Source: Desulfobacteraceae bacterium
GTDB lineage: Bacteria > Desulfobacterota > Desulfobacteria > Desulfobacterales > Desulfobacteraceae
NCBI GenBank assembly: GCA_016744295.1
Contig: JADGEQ010000030.1
Span: forward strand, 1 to 64,000
Direction: 5' to 3'
Length of the DNA stretch: 64,000 nucleotides
Positions 15,778 through 25,020 of the stretch are shown here, piece after piece. Under the pieces are notes generated by a model, which did not search any database, was not told the DNA's origin, and saw only the letters and a program-made list of their open reading frames with translations. Within the stretch, counting starts at the first letter, position 1, and the number at the start of each line of letters is the position of its first letter. A program made the translations under genes and the position numbers.

Positions 15778-18306
15778 ATGACGTATGCACTCATTGAAAC
15801 CCTGGTTGAAAAACTTTCCTGCGATTTTGTTCTGGCAGACCCTGAAGAGCCGGAAAGTTTATCCGGTTTGCTGCCGATGCTGAGACTAATTCATGGGAAA
15901 TGCACGGGATTGTCATTTAATGACCTGGCAAATGTGGTTTTAAGGGCAAGAAAGATTATAGAGGGGATGTTAAAAAACAAATCCCAGGATGTGGATAAGG
16001 AAATGGCTGCCCTGGGCGAGTTGATATCGGATCTATTATCGGGCATTGCCGTTTTGAAAGAATCTGATCAGCGTCCCGAGCATGAGGCGTCCCGGCCCAT
16101 AGACCTTTCAACGGATGCCCTTGGTTCGGATTTGATTGAAGAAAACTTGAATGCCTTTTTCAAGTTGATTGCTGAATATTGTCCGGGAAATATCCCGGAT
16201 CTGGGTGGGATGCTCACTGTCTTAGACGCGCTTATTGAGGCGTCAGAACAAGAAGCGTTTATTACATTTCGCGAGGTCAGTATTGCCTGTAAAGGGTATG
16301 TGGAAGGCATGACACGGGAAAATATTGATAATACAAAACCCATTGAAGAAGGGTCCGTGTTGTTAAAATCAATTTTGAATCATTTAAAAAGGGGGGAAGC
16401 CTTTGCCTTTGATTATGCGGATGTTCTGGACCTATTGAATTACAAGTTTGAAGCACAGCAAAAAACCAAACTGGTTGAATCAATGGAAAAAGAGGTGACG
16501 ATAGAATCTCAAAAAGAACCGGAACAAATATCGCCCGAGAGAATATCAAATGATGACATGGAAATCCTGGTTGATTTTGTATCGGAAGCCGAAGAAAACC
16601 TTGAGACCATAGAAGTAAACCTGATTGATCTGGAGCAGGATCCGGCCAACAAGGATATTATCAATTATATTTTCCGCCCGTTCCATACCATTAAAGGGGT
16701 TTCAGGATTTCTAGCCCTGACAAAAATTAATACCCTTGCCCATACCACGGAAAATTTTTTAGACAGTGCGCGTAGCGGAGATTTTTTAATCAATGATATC
16801 GCAACAGATGCCATCCTTGAATCAGTGGACACCCTGAAAAATCTCCTTGTCAGGGTGCGCCAGGGGACGATTACCGGATTTGTGCAGCCGGATGATGATA
16901 TTGATGTGGCCTCATTAAGAGATAAACTGCAAAGATTGCAGGTTTCTCTGGCAAAAGACGGAAAAGAACCCCTGGGAGAAATATTGGTTAAAAAAGGGGC
17001 TGTTAGTCAGGAAAGCCTTGATCTGGCCCTTGAATCCCAGAAAAAACGTCCGGACAAAAAAATTGGTGAGATCCTGGTTGAACAGAAGAAAACCATGCCC
17101 AAACAGGTGGCCGCAGCACTTATGGATCAGACTGTTTCAAAAAAACAGGTGGCAGCCCAGGTAAAGGTCAGTACCGATAAACTGGATGATCTGGTTGATT
17201 ATGCAGGGGAACTTGTCATTGCCCAGTCCATGCTCAGGCAGAGAACTTCCAATGATCCCCTGCTGACCCAGAGTGTTTCGCAACTGGGTCAGATCGTGAC
17301 CAATATGCAGAACATTGCCATGTCCATGCGAATGATCCCCATAAAAACCACTTTCATGAAAATGATACGGATTGTCAGAGACCTGTCCAGAAAATCAGGG
17401 AAAGATATTGCTTTAAATATGGCAGGTGAAGACACTGAGATCGATAGAAACGTGGTTGAGGCGCTTTATGAACCCATGGTTCATATGATCAGGAACTCCT
17501 GTGATCATGGTATTGAAGAAAAATCTGGTCGTCTTGGGCAGGGCAAGCCTTCCCAGGGCAATATTTACCTTCGTGCCTATCATAAAGGCGGGCATATCAT
17601 CATAGAAATTGAAGATGACGGCAAGGGGCTTGATAAGGAGGTGATCTTTGAAAAAGCAAAAGGCACCGGCCTTATTACCGGTACTGAACAGATGACAGAT
17701 GCTCAGGTGTATGATCTGGTTCTTCAGCCCGGGTTTTCCACGGCCAAAGAAATCACGGATGTGTCCGGCAGAGGGGTTGGCATGGATGTGGTTAAGGATG
17801 GGATAGCAAAATTCAGGGGACAATTGAACATTAAATCATCAAAGGGTGTGGGGACCAAATTTACCATCAGCCTTCCGTTGACGCTGGCCATTATTGACGG
17901 CATGCTGGTGGGAGTTGATGATGAAAAATATGTCATTCCCACCATGGCCATTCAAAAAGCGTTTAAACCGGATAAAAAAGAGTGTTTTACAGTTGGGGAG
18001 AAAGGTGAAATGGTCAAGGACAGGGGCAGCTTGATCCCTGTCATCCGGCTGGATGAAATTTACGGCAGCCGGCCCCAAAAAAAAGAAATTTGGGACAGCC
18101 TGGTTGTTGTGGTTGAGTCAAAGGATGAAAAAAGAGCCCTGCTCATTGATGAACTTCTGGGCAAAGACGAATATGTCATCAAAAGTTTGGGCAGCAATCT
18201 TGAAAATGTACAGGGCTTGGCAGGGGGTGCCATTCTTTCTGACGGGCGGGTGGGACTTATTCTCGACATCCATGGGATTTTCAGCCTTGTGTCAGAGGAG
18301 CAATAA
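15778..18306 (+). CDS. cheA: CheA chemotaxis histidine kinase with extra domains
   Basis: An 842-residue CheA. Residues 1-250 form a helical region that I do not recognise, perhaps a degenerate Hpt domain. The Hpt domain (about 258-370) has the phospho-histidine near 303 in FRPFHTIKGVSGFL. Two short repeats at about 400-455, PLGEILVKKGAVSQESLDLA and KIGEILVEQKKTMPKQVAAA, resemble the N-terminal domain of type II secretion ATPases (MshEN-like). Dimerisation, ATPase (NSCDHGIEE, GRGVGMDVV) and a C-terminal CheW-like domain follow. The start follows AAGGA. The lack of a plain P2 domain and the inserted repeats set it apart from enteric CheA. Confidence 0.95.
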   Translation: MTYALIETLVEKLSCDFVLADPEEPESLSGLLPMLRLIHGKCTGLSFNDLANVVLRARKIIEGMLKNKSQDVDKEMAALGELISDLLSGIAVLKESDQRPEHEASRPIDLSTDALGSDLIEENLNAFFKLIAEYCPGNIPDLGGMLTVLDALIEASEQEAFITFREVSIACKGYVEGMTRENIDNTKPIEEGSVLLKSILNHLKRGEAFAFDYADVLDLLNYKFEAQQKTKLVESMEKEVTIESQKEPEQISPERISNDDMEILVDFVSEAEENLETIEVNLIDLEQDPANKDIINYIFRPFHTIKGVSGFLALTKINTLAHTTENFLDSARSGDFLINDIATDAILESVDTLKNLLVRVRQGTITGFVQPDDDIDVASLRDKLQRLQVSLAKDGKEPLGEILVKKGAVSQESLDLALESQKKRPDKKIGEILVEQKKTMPKQVAAALMDQTVSKKQVAAQVKVSTDKLDDLVDYAGELVIAQSMLRQRTSNDPLLTQSVSQLGQIVTNMQNIAMSMRMIPIKTTFMKMIRIVRDLSRKSGKDIALNMAGEDTEIDRNVVEALYEPMVHMIRNSCDHGIEEKSGRLGQGKPSQGNIYLRAYHKGGHIIIEIEDDGKGLDKEVIFEKAKGTGLITGTEQMTDAQVYDLVLQPGFSTAKEITDVSGRGVGMDVVKDGIAKFRGQLNIKSSKGVGTKFTISLPLTLAIIDGMLVGVDDEKYVIPTMAIQKAFKPDKKECFTVGEKGEMVKDRGSLIPVIRLDEIYGSRPQKKEIWDSLVVVVESKDEKRALLIDELLGKDEYVIKSLGSNLENVQGLAGGAILSDGRVGLILDIHGIFSLVSEEQ

Positions 18307-18343
18307 TGGAACCTATAGTAAAACAAAAAGAAAGGAGCTTTGT

Positions 18344-18823
18344 GTGAAACAGATTGTGGGTGTCGCAGACATGAAAGTGAGCAACAACCCGGCGGAATCC
18401 ATCATCACCTATTCCCTTGGTTCCTGTATCGGCCTTGTCATATACGATTCTGTTGCTAGGGCAGGAGGAATGCTGCACTATATGCTGCCGGAATCTTCCA
18501 TTGATCAAGGCAAGGCATCTGCCAGGCCCTATATGTTTGCGGATTCGGGAATCCCCAGACTGTTTAAAGCTGTTTATCAACTGGGTGGGGCTAAACAGCG
18601 GATGAAAATATATGCTGCGGGCGGGGCAGAGATTCTTGATCAGAAAGGATTCTTCAATATTGGCAAACGCAATTACATGGCCTTAAAGAAAATATTTTTC
18701 AAAAACAATGTGATGATCAGCCAGCAGGATGTTGGCGGGAATGTAAATCGAACCGTTAGGATTGAAATCGCAACAGGGGACATATACGTTAAAACTTCCG
18801 GGTCAAAGGAGGTGAAAATATGA
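18344..18823 (+). CDS. cheD: CheD chemoreceptor glutamine deamidase
   Basis: A 159-residue CheD. It deamidates receptor glutamines and can be bound by CheC/CheX-type proteins. The active-site cysteine lies in YSLGSCIGLVIYD and the histidine in GGMLHYMLP. Later motifs KIYAAGGAEIL and GNVNRTVRIEIATG fit the family. The GTG at 18344 with AAAGGAG seven bases upstream is the start; a longer frame reaching back into cheA encodes nothing conserved. The stop overlaps the next start (ATGA). Confidence 0.92.
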   Translation: MKQIVGVADMKVSNNPAESIITYSLGSCIGLVIYDSVARAGGMLHYMLPESSIDQGKASARPYMFADSGIPRLFKAVYQLGGAKQRMKIYAAGGAEILDQKGFFNIGKRNYMALKKIFFKNNVMISQQDVGGNVNRTVRIEIATGDIYVKTSGSKEVKI

Positions 18824-19668
18824 CAACACTTCAGATATTGATGAAAGAAATTAAAAGTTTAAAACCCATTCCTGCTGTTGTCAATCAGCTGCTGACGGTG
18901 GTGGATCATCCCGACAGTTCCATGGAAGACATTTCCAATGTGATCCAATATGACCCCGCTATCACAGCCAGTGTTTTGAAAACCTGTAATTCCATTTTTT
19001 TCGGGCTGAAATATCCGGCGGAATCCATCAAGGATGCCGTCAATATGCTGGGCACAGACCAGGTAATTGAACTTGTTTTACTAAAATCCGGGGCCAAAGC
19101 CCTTGCCGGCAGCCAGAAGGGGTATGGGCTGGAAAGAGGAGATATGTGGCGGTATTCCGTATCCTCAGCCATTATTGCAAAGCAGGTGGCGGTTAAATTG
19201 TCTTTGAAAAATAAAAATACAATATTTACCTCTGCCCTGATAAAAGATATCGGTAAAATTATTTTGGAAACCCATGTATATGATTCTTTTCAAAAAATTA
19301 AAGATTTGGTTGAAAAGAAAAATTTTAGTTTCAGAGAGGCTGAAAAGAAAATAATTGGAATTGATCATGCGGAGCTGGGCGCCATGATTGCAAAAATGTG
19401 GAAATTTAGTCCGAAAATGATTAAACTAATCCGACACCATCATTTGTCCGATGAAACCATGATCAAGGATAAGGAAATTGCTGCGGTTTATCTTAGCGAC
19501 TGCATCTGCATGATGATGGGAGTCGGTGTGGGGTCGGACGGTCTTTCATACTGGTTTAAAGCCCGGGTCATGGAGGAACTGGGTTTGTCCGCAGATGATG
19601 TTACCCTGATTATTGCAGAGTTTGGCATGAACATGCAGTCAGTTGAGGAATTGCTACACATCGTTTAA
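18820..19668 (+). CDS. HDOD domain protein
   Basis: A 282-residue HDOD (PF08668-type) protein. It begins with helices typical of the family (SLKPIPAVVNQLLTVVDHPD, VIQYDPAITASVLKTCNS) and includes KDIGKIIL, in the position of the HD motif, and IGIDHAELGAMIAKMWKFS. HDOD proteins are signalling scaffolds often found with kinases and chemosensory genes; their biochemical activity is mostly unknown. Its four-base overlap with cheD and its position before cheY make it an integral part of this operon. Confidence 0.9.
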   Translation: MTTLQILMKEIKSLKPIPAVVNQLLTVVDHPDSSMEDISNVIQYDPAITASVLKTCNSIFFGLKYPAESIKDAVNMLGTDQVIELVLLKSGAKALAGSQKGYGLERGDMWRYSVSSAIIAKQVAVKLSLKNKNTIFTSALIKDIGKIILETHVYDSFQKIKDLVEKKNFSFREAEKKIIGIDHAELGAMIAKMWKFSPKMIKLIRHHHLSDETMIKDKEIAAVYLSDCICMMMGVGVGSDGLSYWFKARVMEELGLSADDVTLIIAEFGMNMQSVEELLHIV

Positions 19669-19724
19669 TTCTTAAACTGTTTAATTCCTAACTTGTTGAA
19701 ACCTAAAAAAACAGGAAGAAAATA

Positions 19725-20150
19725 ATGTCATATTCAATACTGATAGTAGATGATTCCCTGCCCATGCGGTCTGTGATAAAAAGGACCCTTAAAGCTGCAG
19801 GGTATGCAAGTTCCGAGTTTCATGATGCTGCCAACGGCAAAGAGGCGCTTGACCTTCTGAAAAACAGGTGGATTGATATGGTGATGACAGATTATAATAT
19901 GCCGGTCATGAATGGTCTGGAACTGATTCAGGCCATTAAAAAGGAAGAAATTTTAAAGGATATTCCGGTGGTTGTAATTTCCACAGAGGGCAATGCCGCC
20001 AAAATAAAAGAGTTCATGGACTCCGGGGCATCAGGATATATCACCAAACCCTTTACCCCTGAAACCGTCAGGGATTTAATAATTAAACTTCTTGGAGAAA
20101 CAAGCTATGATGACAGCCTTGACGACAGCGATGATGACTTCGATTTCTGA
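19725..20150 (+). CDS. cheY: CheY-type response regulator
   Basis: A 141-residue single receiver. SILIVDDSLPMR holds the acidic pocket, MVMTDYNMPVMNG the phospho-aspartate, VVISTEG the switch residue and ITKPFTPE the lysine. The tail is unusual: about 13 residues, nearly all aspartate and serine (DDSLDDSDDDFDF), beyond the receiver fold. It is the best candidate for the diffusible output of the CheA here. Its last 44 bases overlap the next gene in another frame. Confidence 0.9.
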   Translation: MSYSILIVDDSLPMRSVIKRTLKAAGYASSEFHDAANGKEALDLLKNRWIDMVMTDYNMPVMNGLELIQAIKKEEILKDIPVVVISTEGNAAKIKEFMDSGASGYITKPFTPETVRDLIIKLLGETSYDDSLDDSDDDFDF

Positions 20151-20556
20151 AGTCATGGAAACCATGTTCTATTTACCGGTTGAATTTGGGGAAACGCAGG
20201 CAACATTGATTCAAAGCGGAATGGATAACCTTAAGCCCATGGGATGCCAACTGGAATTTGCTGGTGATTTTTCAGGATGTTTCACCCTTTTGATTCCAAA
20301 AGAGCTGCTCGTTGAGATGACCGAAAGCTTTATGGGTGAATCCAAAGAAAACCTTGGGGATGAGTATCTCACCGGCACCTTAACGGAAACCCTGAACATG
20401 ATTTGCGGTAATGCATTGAGCCAAATAGATTCAAAAAAGCCTTTTGGGTTAGATATCCCAAAAGTGATTGATAAACCCTGTATCCCAAAAACCCAACTGT
20501 TTACCATTATTGAAACCCCCCAATCCATGATGGCAATTAATATCAACATGGCCTGA
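20107..20556 (+). CDS. cheX: CheX-type phosphatase (CheC/FliY superfamily)
   Basis: A 149-residue CheX-like protein. It has the family pattern ISEVMETMFYLPVEF, then FSGCFTLLIPKELLVEM, then LTETLNMICGNALSQI, where the ExxN-type pair (E and N of ETLNMICGN) forms the phosphatase site that dephosphorylates CheY. ATG 20107 or 20110 follows GGAG at suitable distance. The gene starts inside the acidic tail of cheY, with 44 bases shared, which suggests tight translational coupling of CheY with its phosphatase. Confidence 0.8.
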   Translation: MMTALTTAMMTSISEVMETMFYLPVEFGETQATLIQSGMDNLKPMGCQLEFAGDFSGCFTLLIPKELLVEMTESFMGESKENLGDEYLTGTLTETLNMICGNALSQIDSKKPFGLDIPKVIDKPCIPKTQLFTIIETPQSMMAININMA

Positions 20557-20579
20557 TTAAAAGACCAGGAGAGTTCCCT

Positions 20580-21650
20580 ATGGCCCTTGATGTAAAAGCG
20601 GGTGTAAAAGCGGATATCAAAGTTCTTGTAGTTGATGATTCAGCCGTTGTGAGAAAGGTGTTTACCGAACAATTGTCTATGCAAAAAGGCATTGTGGTGG
20701 TGGGGACAGCACCGGACCCCTATGTTGCCCGGGACAAAATCGTTAAACTCAAACCAGATGTGATCACCCTTGATATCGAAATGCCCCGCATGGACGGCAT
20801 AACATTTTTAAAAAAATTGATGAAGCACTACCCCCTTCCGGTTATCATTGTAAGCACTCTAAGTACCAATGGCAGCAAGATCGCTCTTGAAGCACTTTCC
20901 CTTGGCGCTCTTGAGGTTATTTCCAAGCCCAGTGCGGCCTATTCTGTGGGGGATATGAGTATCCAGCTCGCAGAAAAAATCAGAGCGGTCCATTGTGCAA
21001 AATTGCGGAGCGCATCCTCCCAAAAAACGAATAACAACCCAATGGCTGCCATGGGATCAAAGGCCCTTGCCGCCACCACAAATAAAATCATCGCCATCGG
21101 TGCTTCCACTGGTGGAACAAAAGCCATAAAAAATGTGCTGACCCGTCTGCCGGTAAATTCCCCTGGGGTTGTGGTTGTTCAGCACATGCCTGCCCAGTTT
21201 ACAACTTCATTTGCTGCAAGGCTGGATGAACTTTGCCAGATGAGGGTAAAGGAAGCCCATGACGGCGATACGGTCATAAACGGCCAGGTCCTGATAGCAC
21301 CGGGCAATTATCACATGGTATTCAAACGGAGTGGTGCCAAATATTATGTGGACGTTAAAAAAGGGCCTCTTGTCCATTATCAGAGGCCCGCAGCGGATGT
21401 TCTGTTTAGATCCGTTGCCAGATATGCCGGTGCCAATGCACTTGGCATCATTCTTACCGGCATGGGCAAAGATGGTGCCCAGGGAATGCTGGAGATGAAA
21501 AAAGCCGGGGCCGTTACCATTGCCCAGGATGAACGCTCCTGCGCGGTGTTTGGAATGCCCAAGGAGGCAATAAATCTCGGAGGGGTGGATTATGTTCAGG
21601 ATATCCACAGCATTGCCCCCAAAGCCATTTCTCTTTTGAGTAACATGTGA
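20580..21650 (+). CDS. cheB: CheB receptor methylesterase/glutamine deamidase
   Basis: A 356-residue CheB. The receiver domain has VLVVDDSAVVRK and VITLDIEMPRMDG (phospho-aspartate about 65), with KPS near 120. A linker is followed by the methylesterase domain with the catalytic triad: serine 176 in IGASTGGTKA, histidine in VVVQHMPAQFT and aspartate in LTGMGKDGAQGM. It removes methyl groups set by CheR on the receptor. The start follows CAGGAGAG. Confidence 0.95.
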   Translation: MALDVKAGVKADIKVLVVDDSAVVRKVFTEQLSMQKGIVVVGTAPDPYVARDKIVKLKPDVITLDIEMPRMDGITFLKKLMKHYPLPVIIVSTLSTNGSKIALEALSLGALEVISKPSAAYSVGDMSIQLAEKIRAVHCAKLRSASSQKTNNNPMAAMGSKALAATTNKIIAIGASTGGTKAIKNVLTRLPVNSPGVVVVQHMPAQFTTSFAARLDELCQMRVKEAHDGDTVINGQVLIAPGNYHMVFKRSGAKYYVDVKKGPLVHYQRPAADVLFRSVARYAGANALGIILTGMGKDGAQGMLEMKKAGAVTIAQDERSCAVFGMPKEAINLGGVDYVQDIHSIAPKAISLLSNM

Positions 21651-21677
21651 TTTATTATCAGCAAATGGAAAATATTG

Positions 21678-22460
21678 ATGGTATCTGAAACTAAAATTAG
21701 TCCGGAACAGTTTAAAAAACTTTCCAGCATTGTTTATAAAGAATCCGGCATTGTTCTCAATGAGCAAAAATATAATCTTCTGGTTGCAAGATTATCCAAA
21801 AGAATGCGGCTGACAAAGATATCTTCTGTCTCTGATTATATTCAAGAAATATCAATTAATCCGGATGAATTCATTGAATTTATCGATGCCACCACAACCA
21901 ACCATACTTTTTTTTTCAGGGAAAATAAACATTGTGAATATATCATCAAGACACTGGATAATAAAAAACCTTTAAAAATCTGGAGTGCTGCATCATCCAG
22001 CGGGGAAGAAGCTTTTTCCCTGGCGGTTCAATTGCTGGCCAATTCATTTTCTTTCAATATATGTGCCTCGGATGTCTCTGATTCAATGCTGGCATTGGGA
22101 CAGAGAGGCATTTATCCAAAAGAGAAAGTCAGGACGGTGCCCTCTTCCATTTTGCATACCTATTTTCAAAGGGGAAAAGGCAAATGGAAAGGGCATGTAA
22201 GGATAAAGCCGGAAGTTCAGCAGCATGTTAAGTTTGAAAAATTTAACCTGCTTTCCAGCATTCCCTTTGATACCTTTGATATTATTTTCTGCAGGAATGT
22301 AATGATTTATTTTGACACGCCAACAAGACAAAAAGTTGTCAGTTCTCTGTGTAGCGCCCTGAATCCAGGGGGGTATTTTTTTGTGGGAATGTCTGAAAGC
22401 CTTACTGGACTGGACCATAACCTGACGACTATATTGCCGAGCGGATATAAAAAGAAATGA
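21678..22460 (+). CDS. cheR: CheR receptor methyltransferase
   Basis: A 260-residue SAM-dependent methyltransferase for receptor glutamates. The N-terminal helical domain starts about SPEQFKKLSSIVYKESGI and has RLSKRMRLTKI. The SAM-binding domain has KIWSAASSSGEEAFSLA, ICASDVSDSML and FDIIFCRNVMIYFD, all typical of CheR. I use ATG 21678; the adjacent upstream TTG is in the same frame. It lies 27 bases after cheB. Confidence 0.95.
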   Translation: MVSETKISPEQFKKLSSIVYKESGIVLNEQKYNLLVARLSKRMRLTKISSVSDYIQEISINPDEFIEFIDATTTNHTFFFRENKHCEYIIKTLDNKKPLKIWSAASSSGEEAFSLAVQLLANSFSFNICASDVSDSMLALGQRGIYPKEKVRTVPSSILHTYFQRGKGKWKGHVRIKPEVQQHVKFEKFNLLSSIPFDTFDIIFCRNVMIYFDTPTRQKVVSSLCSALNPGGYFFVGMSESLTGLDHNLTTILPSGYKKK

Positions 22461-22542
22461 ACTACCGTCTGATCTGGAGGTTTGTTTTATGAAGTATCTC
22501 TGAAAAATGGCATAAACCATGAAATCACAGAAAGGAAGAAAA

Positions 22543-22929
22543 ATGGATCAGAATACAATTTTAATTGTGGATGATGAAAAAGCCGTCGTTAGCTTGATGG
22601 AACAGGCTTTTTCACGAGCAGGGTTTGAGGTAAGGTCTGCACGAAGCGGTGAAGAGGCCTTGGAACTTCTTCAACAGGACAGAATTCAGGTCATGTTTTT
22701 GGATCTAAATATGCCGGGAATGGACGGCATCCAATTGTGTAAGGCGATTCGAAAGGATATGCCCATGGCCGTGATCTTTGCCGTAACCGGATATGCCTCT
22801 CTTTTTGAACTTTCAGATTGCAGGGAAGCTGGGTTTGATGATTATTATAAAAAACCCATTAACATTAAAACATTGGTGAAGACGGCAGAGAATGCCTTTG
22901 AAAAAATCAATAGATGGAAAAAAGTGTGA
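22543..22929 (+). CDS. single-domain response regulator at end of che operon
   Basis: A 128-residue receiver with ILIVDDEKAVV, VMFLDLNMPGMDG (phospho-aspartate), AVTGYA and KKPIN. ATG 22543 has AAGGAAG at good distance, so the in-frame ATG at 22519 is less likely. It is the last gene of the operon, before the terminator at 23069. It could be a second output or a phosphate sink for CheA, beside the CheY at 19725. Confidence 0.85.
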   Translation: MDQNTILIVDDEKAVVSLMEQAFSRAGFEVRSARSGEEALELLQQDRIQVMFLDLNMPGMDGIQLCKAIRKDMPMAVIFAVTGYASLFELSDCREAGFDDYYKKPINIKTLVKTAENAFEKINRWKKV

Positions 22930-23068
22930 CTGTGATCACATGACAGCCTCAAGGGATAGATGCGGAGTTGATACATGAAACCGACTATATTCATTTAAAA
23001 TTGGATATTGATCTCATTTTCCATGGGGAGGGGGCATCAAAAATAAGAATAAACAAGCGGGTTTGTTA

Positions 23069-23114
23069 AAAAGCCTGATGTTGCTATTCAATATAGAAAG
23101 CACATCAGGCTTTT
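23069..23114. terminator. bidirectional terminator between che operon and katA
   Basis: An 11-base stem AAGCCTGATGT (23071-23081) pairs with ACATCAGGCTT (23102-23112). A/T runs on both sides suit termination of the plus-strand operon and of katA on the minus strand. Confidence 0.8.
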
Positions 23115-23181
23115 CCCCGTGAGTCCGTTGGGCCATGCTTGATCTCTCTTATTCGTTGATTATCTGCCCGGCGACTGGGTT

Positions 23182-24639
23182 TTATTGGATCTTGTCAAAG
23201 CTTATGCCAAGTGCTTTTGCAACACCTTTACCATAGTTTGGGTCCGCCTTTCCACAGTTTTTGATATGGCGGATTTTAATTTCTTCAGGCGCATCGCCCA
23301 TTGCGCGTCCGGTATTGCCGAAAAGAGCCTGTTGCTGTTCAGGGTTCATCCCTCGAAACAGGTTACCGGGCTGGGTGTAATAATCGTCATTATCTTCACG
23401 GTGGTTCCATTGGTCAGCTGCGCCTTCAAGATCCAGTGGTGGTTCACAAAAATCCGGCTGTTCCTGCCATTCCCCGGAAGCGTTTGGCTCATAGCCAAGA
23501 GTGCCGCCATGATTGTCATCCACCCGCATGGCACCATCACGGTGGTAGCTGTGAAAAGGGCATCTGGAACGGTTGACGGGAATAAGATGATGATTGACAC
23601 CCAGGCGATACCGCTGGGTATCTCCATATGAGAAGAGACGGCCCTGGAGCATTTTATCCGGGGAAAATCCAATTCCCGGGACAATATTGGCCGGATTAAA
23701 TGCAGATTGCTCCACCTCAGCAAAATAATTTTCAGGATTTCTGTTTAATTCAAGCACGCCCACATCAATCAGCGGATAATCGCCATGGGGCCAGACCTTG
23801 GTAAGGTCAAAGGGATTAAAGGGAAACTTTGATGCCTCCTTTTCCGGTACCACCTGAATTTTCAGATTCCATTTTGGGAAATCGCCATTGTCGATTGTTT
23901 CTAAAAGATCACGCTGGTTGCTTTCCCGGTCCTTAGCCACAATGGCTTCAGCTTCCTCATCGGTGAGGTTTTTGATTCCCTGTTGTGTCTTGAAATGAAA
24001 TTTCACCCAGAATCTTTCATTGTCCCCGTTAATCAAGCTGAAAGTATGACTGCCATAGGCATTCATGTGTCGATATGACCAGGGAATTCCCCTTTCACTC
24101 ATGGTGATGGTTACCTGGTGAAGCGATTCTGGAAGAGATGTCCAGAAATCCCAATTGTTTTTTGCGCTTCTCATGTTGGTTCTGGGGTCCCGCTTTACAG
24201 CATGATTCAGATCCGGAAATTTCTTGGGATCTTTTAAGAAAAAAACAGGGGTATTGTTTCCCACCAGATCCCAGTTTCCTTCTTGTGTGTAAAACTTCAT
24301 GGCAACCCCGCGGATGTCCCTCTCTGCATCGGCCGCCCCCCGTTCTCCTGCCACAGTGGAAAATCTGAGAAACATCTCTGTTTTTTTTCCGATTTTAGAA
24401 AAAATATTTGCTTTTGTGTAGGGGGTGATGTCATGGGTAACGGTGAAGGTCCCATAAGCCCCGGAACCCTTTGCATGCATGCGGCGCTCGGGGATTACTT
24501 CCCGGTCAAAATGAGCCATTTTTTCTAAAAACCAGACATCCTGCAATAATTGTGGTCCCCTGGGTCCTGCAGTCATTACGTTTTGATTATCAGAGACGGG
24601 TGCACCAGAATTGGTTGTTAATTTTTTCTTTTCAGACAT
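23182..24639 (-). CDS. katA: monofunctional heme catalase
   Basis: A 485-residue small-subunit (clade 3 type) catalase that converts hydrogen peroxide to water and oxygen. The distal histidine is H55 in RRMHAKGSGAYG, the distal asparagine N128 in DLVGNNTPVFF, and the heme-ligating tyrosine about Y338 in RLFSYGDTQRYRLG. The length is normal and the frame intact. AGGGAGG lies just before the ATG. A Fur/PerR-like palindrome 32 bases upstream suggests peroxide or iron control. Catalase fits a sulfate reducer that must survive oxygen exposure. Confidence 0.97.
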   Translation of the reverse strand: MSEKKKLTTNSGAPVSDNQNVMTAGPRGPQLLQDVWFLEKMAHFDREVIPERRMHAKGSGAYGTFTVTHDITPYTKANIFSKIGKKTEMFLRFSTVAGERGAADAERDIRGVAMKFYTQEGNWDLVGNNTPVFFLKDPKKFPDLNHAVKRDPRTNMRSAKNNWDFWTSLPESLHQVTITMSERGIPWSYRHMNAYGSHTFSLINGDNERFWVKFHFKTQQGIKNLTDEEAEAIVAKDRESNQRDLLETIDNGDFPKWNLKIQVVPEKEASKFPFNPFDLTKVWPHGDYPLIDVGVLELNRNPENYFAEVEQSAFNPANIVPGIGFSPDKMLQGRLFSYGDTQRYRLGVNHHLIPVNRSRCPFHSYHRDGAMRVDDNHGGTLGYEPNASGEWQEQPDFCEPPLDLEGAADQWNHREDNDDYYTQPGNLFRGMNPEQQQALFGNTGRAMGDAPEEIKIRHIKNCGKADPNYGKGVAKALGISFDKIQ

Positions 24640-24670
24640 GAAACCTCCCTTTAAAAGTTTTAAGTATCAT

Positions 24671-24687
24671 TTGATAATGATTATCAA
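24671..24687 (-). promoter_or_regulatory. Fur/PerR-like operator of katA
   Basis: TTGATAATGATTATCAA is a perfect palindrome of two 8-base arms about one central base. It contains the GATAAT/ATTATC core of Fur-family sites. It lies 32 bases upstream of the katA start, where a repressor would block the promoter. PerR is more likely than Fur for a catalase gene, but that is inference. Confidence 0.7.
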
Positions 24688-24973
24688 GAACTGATAAAAA
24701 AAAATCTCGACAATCTTTTTGCATTTTATTCATATTCTATGAGGATGATAGAAGGATTGGTTTTCATCGTATCGGTTACGTAATTCAAGAAATTCTAACT
24801 CAAAAACTTCACCAATCATTTTAATTAATACAATATTTTCATATACGGTGGCAAGGCTCATTATAGAAAAAATTTGTTTTAATTTCTGATAGTATCTTAT
24901 AGGCAAGGATATCCCTTGTTTTTGGATGGGATTTGAACAATAGCTGTTTTAAAAGTATGGGGGACGGTTTAGG

Positions 24974-25011
24974 AAAAAAATGCTCCCTGGCACAAAGCTA
25001 ACCAGGAAGCA
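24974..25011 (-). terminator. terminator of the acs operon
   Basis: A stem TGCTCCCTGG (24981-24990) pairs with CCAGGAAGCA (25002-25011), and on the minus strand it is followed by a run of seven T. It stands just beyond the cooC stop codon at 25021. Confidence 0.75.
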
Positions 25012-25020
25012 AAATAAAAA

